A program made the position numbers and the translations under genes. 64,000 nucleotides of DNA from Kiritimatiellia bacterium (GTDB lineage Bacteria > Verrucomicrobiota > Kiritimatiellia > PWTM01): NCBI GenBank assembly GCA_026417735.1, contig JAOACR010000021.1:62001-126000 (forward strand), in the 5' to 3' direction. Positions 1 through 8,573 of this stretch are shown here, one piece after another (position 1 is the stretch's first letter; every line of letters begins with the position of its first letter). The notes below the pieces were generated by a model. The model worked only from the letters and a program-made list of their open reading frames with translations. It searched no databases and had not been told where the DNA came from.

Positions 1-502
1 GGTCGGCGAGCGCCATGGCGCGGCTATGCATCGCCAGCACGAAGCGGCGGGTCTGGTCCGTGTCGCCACCCAGATGACGTCCCGGCTCCGAGGGGGGGCG
101 GCCGGTGCGGACTGCGTGCGCGAGCCGGGCCCACAGCGGAAACAAATCGCGATTGATTGCGAGCGCAGGCAGGAGCGAACGCGGCGAGTCCGGGTTCAGA
201 TAGACCTGGAGTTCCTGAGCCGGTTGCCATCCGAGCGGTGTGGTGTGGACGACGCTCAGCGCCGCCAGGGCGCGGAGCAAGTCTTCCAGGTGCGGCCGGC
301 TGCACCCGCATCGGTCGGCGATATCGGCGGTGGTTCGGGCGCCGGCGGCGATCGCCTCGAAAACGCCCAGCTCGACTGCGGCGACCAACGCGGCAGACGC
401 CCAGTAACCGGTGGCGAGGTTCATCAGACGGGTGAGGCCCTCGTCGGTTCCGTCGAGGGCACGGGCGTTGGTGGGGCGGTGGGTCGTCGTCACGTCCCGC
501 AT
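1..502 (-). CDS. O-methyltransferase, N-terminal dimerisation part (cut by window edge)
   Basis: The reading frame opens with ATG at 502 and runs off the left edge, giving about 167 residues. The segment starting LMNLATGYWASAALVAAVEL, followed by GVFEAIAAG, an alpha-helical winged-helix stretch (TADIADRCGCSRPHLEDLLRAL) and a Trp/Leu-rich helix, is the dimerisation domain that precedes the SAM-binding fold in acetylserotonin/hydroxyneurosporene-type O-methyltransferases. The catalytic SAM domain lies outside the window, so the substrate cannot be judged. The gene is divergent from the acetyltransferase at 640, with a 137-base gap between them. The family call rests on pattern recognition of the N-terminal domain only. 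Confidence 0.75.
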   Translation of the reverse strand, partial: MRDVTTTHRPTNARALDGTDEGLTRLMNLATGYWASAALVAAVELGVFEAIAAGARTTADIADRCGCSRPHLEDLLRALAALSVVHTTPLGWQPAQELQVYLNPDSPRSLLPALAINRDLFPLWARLAHAVRTGRPPSEPGRHLGGDTDQTRRFVLAMHSRAMALAD

Positions 503-639
503 TCTAGTGGCCTACCGTCGGGGCTCCAAACAGGTTGGTTGAGTGTGAAGGTTCGTGATGCTCTGCCAGAAAGGGGCGGCGTCACGGCCGGCCCGTTCCA
601 ATCGTGTGACAGCGACCGTGGGGAGGGGTATAAGAGGGC

Positions 640-1764
640 ATGCTGTTGTCCACGACGCTGCGACTTTTTCTCGACGGTCTGGGGCGCCGCGAAGAGTACG
701 AGTACTATCTGCGCAAGTTTCAGACCGCACCGGGCACGTGTTTTGCGGCGATCGTGCCGGATGACACCGCAGTCGCGGAGTTTCTGCAGGCGGTGGAGTT
801 TGACCTGCAGTTTCTGCTGAAGCTGGAGTTGACCCCGATTGTGCTGTTGTGCGGCCGTGAGGCGGCGGCGGCGGCGCGCGCGATGGAGTCGGCAGTGCCT
901 GCCCTGATGCGATGGGCGCCGGCCGCTGGGGAAGGTTGGACGCGCGGCACGGCGGACCGTCTGGCGGAGTGTCGTGCGCGGCGCGGGGGGCTGATCCTGG
1001 AGATGCCGGCGCGAAGCCGGCTCGAAGCGCTGCTGCCCATGATTCCGGACCTCGTGCGCCGCGTCCAGTGGCTCCGGAGCCGCGGCATGTTCCGCGCGGT
1101 GGACGGTACTCCGGTCACACTGCACCTGTTGCAGGGCGAAAATGATCAGGAGCTTTCGGCCGACGATGCCGCCGACGAGGCGCTGTGTGTGGCGAGCGCG
1201 GCGCTGGACCGATATCCGTCACTGCATTTTTCGGTTGCGTCGCCGCTGGACCTTCTGCGGGAGCTGTTCACAGTGCGGGGCCGCGGAACGGTGATCCGGC
1301 GCGGCAGTCGGATCCTTCACGCATGCTGTTTGGAGGGGGTTGACGTGCACCGGCTGGTGGCTGTGCTCGAAGAAGCGTTTGGGCGGCGGCTGATCCGCCG
1401 AGAATGGTTGGCAGCGGTCAGCGATGTGTACTACGAGGAGCAGTACCGCGGGGCGGCGGTGCTCGAGCGCCATCCCGCAGGGCGCTATGTGTCGAAATTT
1501 GCGGTCGGTATGGCCGCACGGGGGGAGGGTCTTGCGCAGGAGCTGTGGCATCGGCTCCGGCGCGAACACGCCGCGTTGTTTTGGCGTTCGCGCGCCGACA
1601 ATCCCATCAACGGATGGTATGACCAGCAGGCAGAGGGACGGCTACGGGGTGCGCGATGGCATATATTTTGGCGCGGAGTCCGTATCGAAGACATTCCTCG
1701 CATTGTGGAGTACTGTTACAGTCGCCCACCGGACTTCGAGGAGGGGGGGGCGGGCGGTGCTTGA
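640..1764 (+). CDS. N-acetylglutamate synthase-like protein (degenerate kinase fold plus DUF619 acetyltransferase domain)
   Basis: 374 residues. The C-terminal part (about 235-365) is a DUF619/NAT domain of the kind that carries acetyl transfer in vertebrate-like N-acetylglutamate synthases: it contains YVSKFAVGMAARGEGLAQEL, then LFWRSRADNPINGWY near residues 312-326 and WHIFWRG just after. The N-terminal 230 residues have the spacing of the amino-acid kinase fold of these bifunctional ArgA/ArgB proteins, but I do not see a clear glycine-rich phosphate loop, so kinase activity is doubtful. The likely role is the first, acetylating step of arginine synthesis. No other arg gene is in view. The purine-rich GGGGAGGGG lies about 11 bases before ATG 640. 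The gene converges on the Mut7-C gene. Confidence 0.72.
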   Translation: MLLSTTLRLFLDGLGRREEYEYYLRKFQTAPGTCFAAIVPDDTAVAEFLQAVEFDLQFLLKLELTPIVLLCGREAAAAARAMESAVPALMRWAPAAGEGWTRGTADRLAECRARRGGLILEMPARSRLEALLPMIPDLVRRVQWLRSRGMFRAVDGTPVTLHLLQGENDQELSADDAADEALCVASAALDRYPSLHFSVASPLDLLRELFTVRGRGTVIRRGSRILHACCLEGVDVHRLVAVLEEAFGRRLIRREWLAAVSDVYYEEQYRGAAVLERHPAGRYVSKFAVGMAARGEGLAQELWHRLRREHAALFWRSRADNPINGWYDQQAEGRLRGARWHIFWRGVRIEDIPRIVEYCYSRPPDFEEGGAGGA

Positions 1765-1803
1765 GCGAGGGATGGCGCCGAGGGGAGAGAGGGGCGGATG
1801 TCG

Positions 1804-2340
1804 TCAGGGGGGCTGGGGCGCCCCGTTGGGTTCTCGCGGATCAAGACCTAGGAGGCGGGCGGTTCGCTCGACATGGGATCCGCGCCAGTAGAGGCGATCG
1901 CAGCTCTCGCACCGCCACAGAGAGGGGTGACGTTCGCGCACTCGGGGCGGTAGCCGCGCTTCCATCGCAGGGGATGGATCGGCGGGTACGAGCGGGTGGT
2001 TGCAGACTGCGCAACGACTGAACGCCTGCGCCGAAGGATCCAGCCGCAGCCGGCTGACGAGCTCGCGGAACTGCGGGAGCGGCGTTGAGGCGGTCAGGCG
2101 GACCCACTGGGTGGGGGCTGGAAAGTTATCGCGGATGTGGCTGTTGCAGGTTACGAACACTCGCTGCTCGGCGTTTGCCAGTCGGATCAGGTCCCGCGTG
2201 CGGAGTGCGGGGTTCCACACGGCATCATAGCCGCACAGACGCAGCCAGCGGCCGAGCCGGATTAGCATGTGGTCGATCACAAATGCGGGTGGAGAGGATA
2301 TGGTCGGATGCGGTGGCGCAGCGTGGCAAGGCGACGGCAT
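1804..2340 (-). CDS. Mut7-C RNase-domain protein with C-terminal zinc ribbon
   Basis: 178 residues. FVIDHMLIRLGRWLRLCGYDA (residues 20-40) is the signature start of the Mut7-C (PIN-like, former DUF82) domain, followed by RDLIRLANAEQRVFVTCN. The C-terminal half has two CxxC pairs (CAVC and CESC, with LYWRGSH after the second), the zinc ribbon usually fused to this domain. Family members are predicted nucleases; the RNA substrate is unknown. ATG 2340 lies 6 bases after the stop of the upstream SDR gene, so the two are probably co-transcribed. The first 18 residues are Pro-rich and may not be native; a start closer to FVIDHM is possible. Confidence 0.82.
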   Translation of the reverse strand: MPSPCHAAPPHPTISSPPAFVIDHMLIRLGRWLRLCGYDAVWNPALRTRDLIRLANAEQRVFVTCNSHIRDNFPAPTQWVRLTASTPLPQFRELVSRLRLDPSAQAFSRCAVCNHPLVPADPSPAMEARLPPRVRERHPSLWRCESCDRLYWRGSHVERTARLLGLDPREPNGAPQPP

Positions 2341-2346
2341 TGGGGC

Positions 2347-3093
2347 TCAGGCCGATGGCTCGGCCCCCAGGAGGTGCTGTCCGCCATCGACGAAAAGGAC
2401 TTGGCCGGTGATATAGCGGGCACGAACGAGGAACAGTACCGCCTCCGCGACCGCCTCCGGTGGAATGGGGCCACCGAGGGGGATGCGGCCGGCGCGATCG
2501 CGCAGGTAGTGGGCGCCCTCACCCGGCGGCGGCAGCACCGCGCCGGGGGCGACCGCGTTGACGCGGATGCTGGGGGCCCACGCGAGCGCCGCCGACCGGG
2601 TTGCCGCTGCCAGCGCCTTTTTTGAGAGCTCGTAGGGTACGCATGTCGGGTCGACACTCGCGATCCGCCGGTCCAAGAGGTTCACGATCACGCCGGTGCG
2701 GACGCGTAGCGCGAAGGCCTGCATCAGCAGTACAGGCGCGCAAAGGTTAACCTGCAGCTCGGCGTCCAGTGCAGAGTCCGTGACCGCCCCCCAGCCATGT
2801 TTGTGGAACACGGCCGCGTTGTTGACCAGAATTGTGAGCTGGCCGGCCCGGGCGAGCGCTTCGCGGATGAGATCGTCGGGGGCGGCGGGATCGGCGAGGT
2901 CTGCGGGGATCGTCCAGGCTTGCGCGCCTTCGTGGTGAAGTTGCGCGGCCAGTTCGCGAGCTGCGTCAGCCGACCGGCGGTAGTGGATGACCACGTGAGC
3001 GCCCGCCCGGGCCAACGCAAGGGTAACGGCACGGCCGATGCGGACCGCTCCGCCGGTCACCAGCGCCGTATGGCCAGCAAGCTCCGTCATCAT
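2347..3093 (-). CDS. short-chain dehydrogenase/reductase, pteridine reductase (FolM/PTR1) type
   Basis: 248 residues from ATG 3093. The cofactor motif TGGAVRIG (13-20) and HYRRS (38-42) fit NADPH-dependent pteridine reductases, which have TGxxxRIG instead of the common TGxxxGIG. NNAA is at 91-94 and the catalytic Tyr/Lys are in YELSKKA (Y154, K158). Where classical SDRs have the catalytic Ser, this protein reads NLLDRR with Asp141, as in FolM and PTR1. The role would be reduction of dihydromonapterin or dihydrofolate. An upstream ATG at 3174 directly follows the TGA of the membrane-protein gene, but the 27 added residues lie before the Rossmann fold and look non-conserved; I prefer the internal start. 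It sits in a minus-strand operon between the membrane protein and the Mut7-C protein. Confidence 0.82.
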   Translation of the reverse strand: MMTELAGHTALVTGGAVRIGRAVTLALARAGAHVVIHYRRSADAARELAAQLHHEGAQAWTIPADLADPAAPDDLIREALARAGQLTILVNNAAVFHKHGWGAVTDSALDAELQVNLCAPVLLMQAFALRVRTGVIVNLLDRRIASVDPTCVPYELSKKALAAATRSAALAWAPSIRVNAVAPGAVLPPPGEGAHYLRDRAGRIPLGGPIPPEAVAEAVLFLVRARYITGQVLFVDGGQHLLGAEPSA

Positions 3094-3174
3094 CGGGGTT
3101 TCGGCCGAACTATCGGACGTAGGCAGTCCACTGGCAAGCGCACCGGCCGCCTCTGGCCGTCGAGGCTGATGCAT

Positions 3175-4326
3175 TCAGACCAGTCCGAGGGAGAACGCAG
3201 TGACGAAGCCGGCGCTCAAGACGCCCCAGACCGTCAAGAGGGCCGAGCCAAGCCGCGGCCACGGAAAGTGTGGGCGCGCCAGCACCGCCATCGGCACCAC
3301 GTTCGCGTACACCCGCAGAAAGTCGATGTGATAGCCGAGGATGTGCAGCCGGGACAGGAGGAAGAATCCCAGATAGGCGAGTGCGCACAGCGTGGGGGGG
3401 GAGACTGGCCGTTGGCTCACTGCAGCGGTGACCAGCAGCACGAAAGTTGCACTGATCGCGGCGAAGGCGACGGCATCGAACAGCCATTTTGCGCTCACCG
3501 GGCTTGCGATGATGTCCGCGAACTTCGCGAAAATACCGGCGCACGGCAGGCCGAAGCTTTCGGTCACGCCGAGCGAGCTGCGGTGAGCCGGCAGGTGGGC
3601 GAGAACGAACAGGTTCCATGCGATTGGCGGCGTTGCGCCGGCGAGCGCGATGGCGACGTGCCGCCAGCGGCGTTCAGCCAGCCACGGCAGGACGAGGATC
3701 CCGGCCGTGAGGAGCATCGTTTCGTGTGCGAGGGCCGCCAGGCTGTAGCAGAACGAGAACAGCGCGGCGCGGCGGCGCACGGTTGCGGTGATTGCGAGCA
3801 GCAAGAACACTGCGGCGAGCAGGTCGGCGGTGGTGAACAGAAGGGCAATCCAGTGGCCGGGCGAGGCCAGCACCATCAGTGCGCTCCACGGCGCGACGGA
3901 TTGCGCGTGCAACAGCCGGGCGACGATCGCTACGATCGCGACGTAGCAGACGGCGTTGATCGCGATCAGCGCGTACGGAATCGCGGGGCGGTGACCGAAA
4001 GTCACCAGATGGCCGAGCAGTGGGAACAGAATCCGGCGGTAGCGGAATCTCGGATTATCCAGCGCGGCGCGACTGCCCGGGTGGCGCAACGCCGGATCGA
4101 GTGCGATGGCGAGGTACATCTGGCCGTCGTACCCGACTTCTCCCCGGGCCAGAACGTGGGGGGGCGGCGTGACGAAGGGAGAGTGGGGGCGCTGGCTGCC
4201 GATTCGATAGAAGCCCAACACCTCGCCGCGGAACGTGACCTGCCAGTTCCAGCCGAGCACCGCGGTGATGATCGCGGCCGCGACCGCGATCGTTCCGAGT
4301 GAGGTGTTGGCCGCGGCTGGCTTCAC
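3175..4326 (-). CDS. multi-pass integral membrane protein, glycosyltransferase-like N-terminal motif
   Basis: 383 residues with about nine hydrophobic segments. After the first membrane helix comes a periplasmic loop with GEVGYDGQMYLAIALDP, then RYRRILFPLLGHL; the YDGQxY...DP motif recurs in a family of putative integral membrane proteins whose topology resembles GT-C glycosyltransferases. No substrate can be named. The TGA stop at 3175-3177 abuts an ATG at 3174 of the SDR gene, so the two messages are likely coupled. It is divergent from the peptidase gene, and the 242 bases 4327-4568 between them must hold both promoters. Confidence 0.6.
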   Translation of the reverse strand: MKPAAANTSLGTIAVAAAIITAVLGWNWQVTFRGEVLGFYRIGSQRPHSPFVTPPPHVLARGEVGYDGQMYLAIALDPALRHPGSRAALDNPRFRYRRILFPLLGHLVTFGHRPAIPYALIAINAVCYVAIVAIVARLLHAQSVAPWSALMVLASPGHWIALLFTTADLLAAVFLLLAITATVRRRAALFSFCYSLAALAHETMLLTAGILVLPWLAERRWRHVAIALAGATPPIAWNLFVLAHLPAHRSSLGVTESFGLPCAGIFAKFADIIASPVSAKWLFDAVAFAAISATFVLLVTAAVSQRPVSPPTLCALAYLGFFLLSRLHILGYHIDFLRVYANVVPMAVLARPHFPWPRLGSALLTVWGVLSAGFVTAFSLGLV

Positions 4327-4568
4327 TTGCGCGTTCCTCCGACCTGGCCGCTGACACTAACGAGCGGCCGGCTGCTGAGTCAAGGGGACGGGACGATGAT
4401 TCCGCGCGGTGAACCCTTCGGCCGCAGGGAGTGGGCGCCGCGCAGCGTCGCATCCGAACCGGTGCGAGACGGGCCGCCGCAGAGCCACCCCCGCAGTGGC
4501 GGCGGTGGGGGTGGCTTGCGAAGCACGGGTGAAGGGGATTCAGTACTGGTGCGTTGAGAGGAAACCCG

Positions 4569-5750
4569 ATGAGCACGGACAGGCACATTGTGGACAGTCG
4601 CGCGATCGAGCATCTGATGTCGTTTCTGCGGATCGAAGGGCTCAGCGGTGACGAGGGGAGGGTTGCGCAGGAGGTTCGGCGGCGGCTGCTCGCGGCGGGC
4701 TGTCCGCGGGCGGCAATTCTCGAGGACGACGCGGCGCGACGCCTGGGTGGGCGGTTTCGGCAGGGAAACCTGATCGTGCGGCTGCCGGGCACACGGAGAG
4801 GGCCGCGGCGATTGTTTTTGGGTCACATGGACACCGTTCCGCTCTGTCGTGGTGCGGTGCCGGTTCGACGGGGCAACCGGATTGTTGCGCGGGGTGCGAG
4901 CGCGGTACGGGCAGACAACCGCACGGCGGTGGCGGCGCTGGTGACGGCCGCGGAGGCGCTTTTGCGCAGCGGTACGGATCACGGGCCGATCACACTGCTG
5001 TTCACGATCGGAGAGGAGATCGGCCTGTATGGGGCGAAGGCGGTGCGGCCCTCCGATCTGGGGCGGCCGGCGATCGGCTTCAATCTGGATGCGGGCGATC
5101 CGGCTCGAGTGATTGTTGGCGCGATTGGTGCTTCACGGTGGACCGCGGTGGTGCGCGGCCGGTCGAGTCACGCGGGCATGTGGCCCGAGAGGGGGGTGTC
5201 GGCGATGTTGGCAGCGGCCCGCGCGATCGAGCGGGCGGCAGCGGAGGGGTGGTTTGGAAAAATCGAGCGGCGCAGGGGGCGCGGCACCGCGAACGCGGGC
5301 ATCATTGCCGGGGGGGAGGCGACAAACCAGGTGACGGACCGGGTCGACGTTCATGGTGAGTGTCGGAGTCACAGCGCCGCGTTTCTCCGCCGGATTGTCG
5401 CGGCGTGGCGCCGCGCATTCGAGCGCGCGGCGGCGTCGGTCCGCAACGTGCAAGGCGATCGGGCGAGCGTTGAGTTTTCCGAGCGGTCGGACTATCGCGC
5501 GTTTCGTCTTTCGCGCAGTCATCCGGCGGTCCGGACCGCCATCCGCGCGGTTCGGGCGATTGGTCTTTCGCCGGTCACCGAGGTGGTCAATGGTGGTTTG
5601 GATGCGAATCCTCTTGTCGAGAAGGGGATTCCAACGGTCACGCTGGGCGCCGGCCAGCACAACGCGCACAGTGTCGAGGAGTACGTGGAGCTGTCGGAAT
5701 ATTTGGCGGGCTGCCGGCTGGTGTTCGAGCTGATGAGGCAGCCGGGCTGA
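4569..5750 (+). CDS. M20-family metallopeptidase (PepT/tripeptidase-like)
   Basis: 393 residues. FLGHMDTVP gives metal-ligand His86 with Asp88; ADNRTAVAAL holds the bridging Asp116; TIGEEIGLYG holds the catalytic base Glu149 and metal ligand Glu150; NLDAGDP supplies the next Asp; GQHNAHSVEEYVEL near the C-terminus supplies the last His. Order and spacing match cytosolic M20 dizinc peptidases of the PepT/carboxypeptidase G2 group, with the dimerisation domain (about 180-295) inserted between catalytic halves. The start was chosen at ATG 4569 because GAGAGGA ends five bases before it; a TTG at 4554 in the same frame overlaps that site. The exact peptide substrate is unknown. Confidence 0.85.
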   Translation: MSTDRHIVDSRAIEHLMSFLRIEGLSGDEGRVAQEVRRRLLAAGCPRAAILEDDAARRLGGRFRQGNLIVRLPGTRRGPRRLFLGHMDTVPLCRGAVPVRRGNRIVARGASAVRADNRTAVAALVTAAEALLRSGTDHGPITLLFTIGEEIGLYGAKAVRPSDLGRPAIGFNLDAGDPARVIVGAIGASRWTAVVRGRSSHAGMWPERGVSAMLAAARAIERAAAEGWFGKIERRRGRGTANAGIIAGGEATNQVTDRVDVHGECRSHSAAFLRRIVAAWRRAFERAAASVRNVQGDRASVEFSERSDYRAFRLSRSHPAVRTAIRAVRAIGLSPVTEVVNGGLDANPLVEKGIPTVTLGAGQHNAHSVEEYVELSEYLAGCRLVFELMRQPG

Positions 5751-5804
5751 GCGGCCGTTCGCCCGGTGGCGCGGCGCCGCTTGAGGCCGTTGTTCGGGGA
5801 CGGG

Positions 5805-6458
5805 ATGATGGGCGGGATGGATGCGTACTGGGTGGCAGGTTGCGTGTTGGCCGGCTACTGGCTGGGGTCGGTGCCGTTCGCGTACCTAATCGGGCGCGCG
5901 CATGGAGTGGACATCCGACGAGTCGGCAGTGGGAATGTGGGGGCAACGAATGTCGGGCGGACCTTGGGGTGGGGGTGGGGAGTGCTGACATTCGTGTTGG
6001 ACACGGCGAAGGGGTGGGTGGCGGCGGTCGGTTCGCCGTGGGTCGGCGAGCGGATGGCCGCGGCTGCGTCGCCGCCATGGTTGGGGCTGCTGTGCGGGGC
6101 GGCGGCGGTCGCGGGGCACATTTGGCCGATATGGCTGCGATTTCGCGGAGGGAAAGGGGTTGCGACCTGTGCGGGGGTGTTGCTGGGGGTAGCGCCGGCG
6201 GCGGCGGTGGTGGGGGTGGCGACGTGGGCGGTGGTGTTCGCGATGCGCCGGATAATTTCACTCGCCTCGTTGGCGGCGGCGTTGGCAGTGCCGCTGGCCG
6301 CCTGGGTGGTCTATGCGCGGGTTGATGTGTGGCGTCCCTGGGCGCTGACGGTGCTCGGCGCGTTGGTAGTCTGGCGGCACCGTTCAAACATTCGGCGTTT
6401 GCTGGAGGGGACGGAGCCGGCGATCGGTGTGAAACGGGCCGGCGAGGGGGGTCAGTAA
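5805..6458 (+). CDS. plsY: glycerol-3-phosphate acyltransferase PlsY
   Basis: About 217 residues and five membrane helices. GSGNVGATNVGR and RFRGGKGVATCAGVL are the two conserved PlsY motifs that bind glycerol-3-phosphate and acyl phosphate. The enzyme transfers the acyl group from acyl-phosphate to sn-glycerol-3-phosphate, giving lysophosphatidic acid at the inner membrane. ATG 5805 has GGGGA four bases upstream; ATG codons at 5808 and 5817 are alternatives. It lies three bases upstream of gpsA, which makes its substrate, so the pair forms a metabolic unit. Confidence 0.93.
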   Translation: MMGGMDAYWVAGCVLAGYWLGSVPFAYLIGRAHGVDIRRVGSGNVGATNVGRTLGWGWGVLTFVLDTAKGWVAAVGSPWVGERMAAAASPPWLGLLCGAAAVAGHIWPIWLRFRGGKGVATCAGVLLGVAPAAAVVGVATWAVVFAMRRIISLASLAAALAVPLAAWVVYARVDVWRPWALTVLGALVVWRHRSNIRRLLEGTEPAIGVKRAGEGGQ

Positions 6459-6461
6459 CTC

Positions 6462-7484
6462 ATGGCGCGGGCAGCGGTGATTGGTGATGGGGCGTGGGGG
6501 ACCGCGCTGGCGCTGTGTCTGTGTCGCAACGGTCACCGCGTTTGCGTTTGGGGGCCCGACCCCGACCTGATTGCGGACACACGGAAGAGTCGGGAAAACC
6601 GTCGGTTTTTGCCGGGGGTGCCGCTACCGGATGCGATCGAGTGGACGGCCGAGCCCGCCGAGGCAGTGCAAAAAGCGGACGTGGTCGTGTTCGCGGTGCC
6701 CTCTCGTTTTGCCGCCGCGGTGCTCGCACGCTTTCGCCCGGCCGGCCCGGCCGGTCCGTTGTGGTTGAGTGTGACGAAAGGGCTAGATCCGGAGCGGGCG
6801 CGCACGATGAGTGCGCTGATTGCGGCGGTGATGGGAGAGGTTGACATCGCGGTGATGTCCGGACCGAGCTTTGCGGACGAGGTGGCGCGCGGCGTGCCGA
6901 CTGCGGTGGTGGTCGCGGCGGCCAAGCGGCAGGTGGCGGAGACGGTGCAGCGGTGGTTCGCGCAGCCGACTTTTCGCGTGTATACGAGTGATGACGTCGC
7001 GGGTGTGGAACTCGGAGGGGTGCTGAAGAACGTCGTGGCGATCGCGGCGGGGGCTTGTGACGGTCTGGGGCTGGGCGAGAACGCGAAGGCGGCGTTGGTC
7101 ACGCGCGGGTTGGCTGAAATGATTCGCATCGGGGTTGTGCTGGGGGCGCGGCCGGAGACATTCGCGGGCCTGAGTGGCGTCGGGGACCTGATGCTGACGT
7201 GTTACGGGCGGGCCAGCCGGAATCGCACATTTGGTGAACGGCTCGGGCGCGGTGAGCGAGCGGTGGATCTGCTGCGCGGCGCCGCGCCGACGGTGGAGGG
7301 CGCACTGAACTGCCGGCAGGTGGCGACTCTGGCTCGCGAGCATGGAGTGGAGATGCCCATCGCGGAGGCGGTGCGCGATGTGGTGGAGGGCGTGCTGACG
7401 TGCCGCGAGGCGGTCGACCGGCTGCTGCGTCGGGAGCCGAAGCCCGAGCAGTCGATGGTGTCGTTCGCGGGTGGAGGGCGGTGA
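6462..7484 (+). CDS. gpsA: NAD(P)-dependent glycerol-3-phosphate dehydrogenase GpsA
   Basis: 340 residues, the usual length. GDGAWGTALAL (8-18) is the dinucleotide-binding loop; SGPSFADEVARGVPT and GVLKNVVAIAAG (with the catalytic Lys) are the two GpsA signatures, and FAGLSGVGDLMLTC is the conserved C-terminal helix region. It reduces dihydroxyacetone phosphate to sn-glycerol-3-phosphate for phospholipid synthesis. It follows plsY after a three-base gap, with a G-rich ribosome site inside the plsY end. Another gene starts 26 bases downstream, so the transcript may extend into the lipoprotein pair. Confidence 0.95.
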   Translation: MARAAVIGDGAWGTALALCLCRNGHRVCVWGPDPDLIADTRKSRENRRFLPGVPLPDAIEWTAEPAEAVQKADVVVFAVPSRFAAAVLARFRPAGPAGPLWLSVTKGLDPERARTMSALIAAVMGEVDIAVMSGPSFADEVARGVPTAVVVAAAKRQVAETVQRWFAQPTFRVYTSDDVAGVELGGVLKNVVAIAAGACDGLGLGENAKAALVTRGLAEMIRIGVVLGARPETFAGLSGVGDLMLTCYGRASRNRTFGERLGRGERAVDLLRGAAPTVEGALNCRQVATLAREHGVEMPIAEAVRDVVEGVLTCREAVDRLLRREPKPEQSMVSFAGGGR

Positions 7485-7510
7485 CGCAGGGACGATACGG
7501 GGAGGTCAAC

Positions 7511-8557
7511 GTGCTGGCGAAACGGTATCGGTGGGCGTGGATCGCGGAGATTGCGGCGGTGGTGCTGTGCGCGGGGGGCTGCGGGGGAGGCGGGAGGCTG
7601 CTGCGGACGACCCCCGACGGGCGGCCGATTTCCGGTCTGCAGAACTCCGAGCGGGAGGTGCAGGCCTTTGTTCGGCGCGCTGTGGATCCGCGAGAGCTGG
7701 CGGTGTCGGTGGTGATCGGTGAGGGCGACGTGCCCGTTTTCATCAATGCACATCGGCCGCAACCGGGGCTTGACGCGGTGGCGGTGTTCATCTCGCCCGA
7801 GTACTCGCGGCTCCCGTTGATCGAGGGATCGTTGGAGGGGCGTGCCGCAAAGCTGCTGGTGGATCCGACCTCGTCGGCCAACTGGACCTCATTGGACCGC
7901 GCGCGCGCGTACGGGCTGCTGCCATTGGGTCCGCCGCTGGTGTACGGGGTGCCGGAGCATGTGCCGGATTCGAGCCGGGGCGCGCTGTGTGCGGCGCGGT
8001 CGCTGGTGGTGGACCTGGTGCCGGTGAACGCGGTGCTCTTTTATGCGAGGCCGCTGCGGGGACCGCTGTGGCCGCTCAGCCGTTCGGCGGATGCCCAAGA
8101 TGCCGATGTGGTGTTGGGTTGGAGTTTTCTGCGTGCCTTTGAGTGGGTCCGCTGGGAATTTCCCGCCCGGCGGATGTTGTTCTCCTCGCGGCCGGAGAGC
8201 GAGCCGGAAGGCGCCTCTGGCGCGACGCTGGCACGGTTGCGGCTCGAGCCCGGTTACAACGCGCCAGTGGTCAAGGGGACGGTGGAAGGGCAGACGCGGC
8301 TGCTGTTGCTGGATCTCGCCGGAGAGTTTGAGATCGCGATGGCGGCACCGCCGCCCGCTCCGCTGCGCCAGGTGACCGTCGGGGATCTGGTGCTGCGTGA
8401 GCTGCGGCCGGCGGCGCTCGGCGACCTGGGTCTGGGGTTTCCGGAGCTGACACGGCTGGGGCTTCGAGCGCTCGGTCGGTATGTGATTGTGCTGGACAAT
8501 CACCGGAACGAAATTCGCATCGAGCGCCCAGTGACGGAGCCGTCCGCCGAACCCTGA
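7511..8557 (+). CDS. lipoprotein with a degenerate double retropepsin-like fold (both Asp-Thr-Gly sites lost)
   Basis: 348 residues from GTG 7511, chosen because GGGGAGG ends five bases before it. The N-terminus (KRYRWAWIAEIAAVVLCAGGC) is a membrane signal ending in a weak lipobox. The body aligns in plan with the next gene: a first lobe with SLEGRAAKLLVDPTSS and a second lobe with VEGQTRLLLLDLAGEFEIAM. At the two places where the neighbour has Asp-Thr-Gly, this protein has D118-P-T and D268-L-A-G, so the Asp stays but the Thr-Gly needed for an aspartic protease is gone. I infer a catalytically dead paralogue, possibly a binding or regulatory partner anchored in the envelope. No known family name is claimed. 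Confidence 0.62.
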   Translation: MLAKRYRWAWIAEIAAVVLCAGGCGGGGRLLRTTPDGRPISGLQNSEREVQAFVRRAVDPRELAVSVVIGEGDVPVFINAHRPQPGLDAVAVFISPEYSRLPLIEGSLEGRAAKLLVDPTSSANWTSLDRARAYGLLPLGPPLVYGVPEHVPDSSRGALCAARSLVVDLVPVNAVLFYARPLRGPLWPLSRSADAQDADVVLGWSFLRAFEWVRWEFPARRMLFSSRPESEPEGASGATLARLRLEPGYNAPVVKGTVEGQTRLLLLDLAGEFEIAMAAPPPAPLRQVTVGDLVLRELRPAALGDLGLGFPELTRLGLRALGRYVIVLDNHRNEIRIERPVTEPSAEP

Positions 8558-8573
8558 GGCCGACGGTCGATCC

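Noticed and set aside
2797-4302. Long plus-strand frame of 501 codons
   Set aside because: Antisense to the SDR and the membrane protein; its product is rich in Arg, Gln and Gly with no family pattern, as expected from G+C-rich shadow frames.
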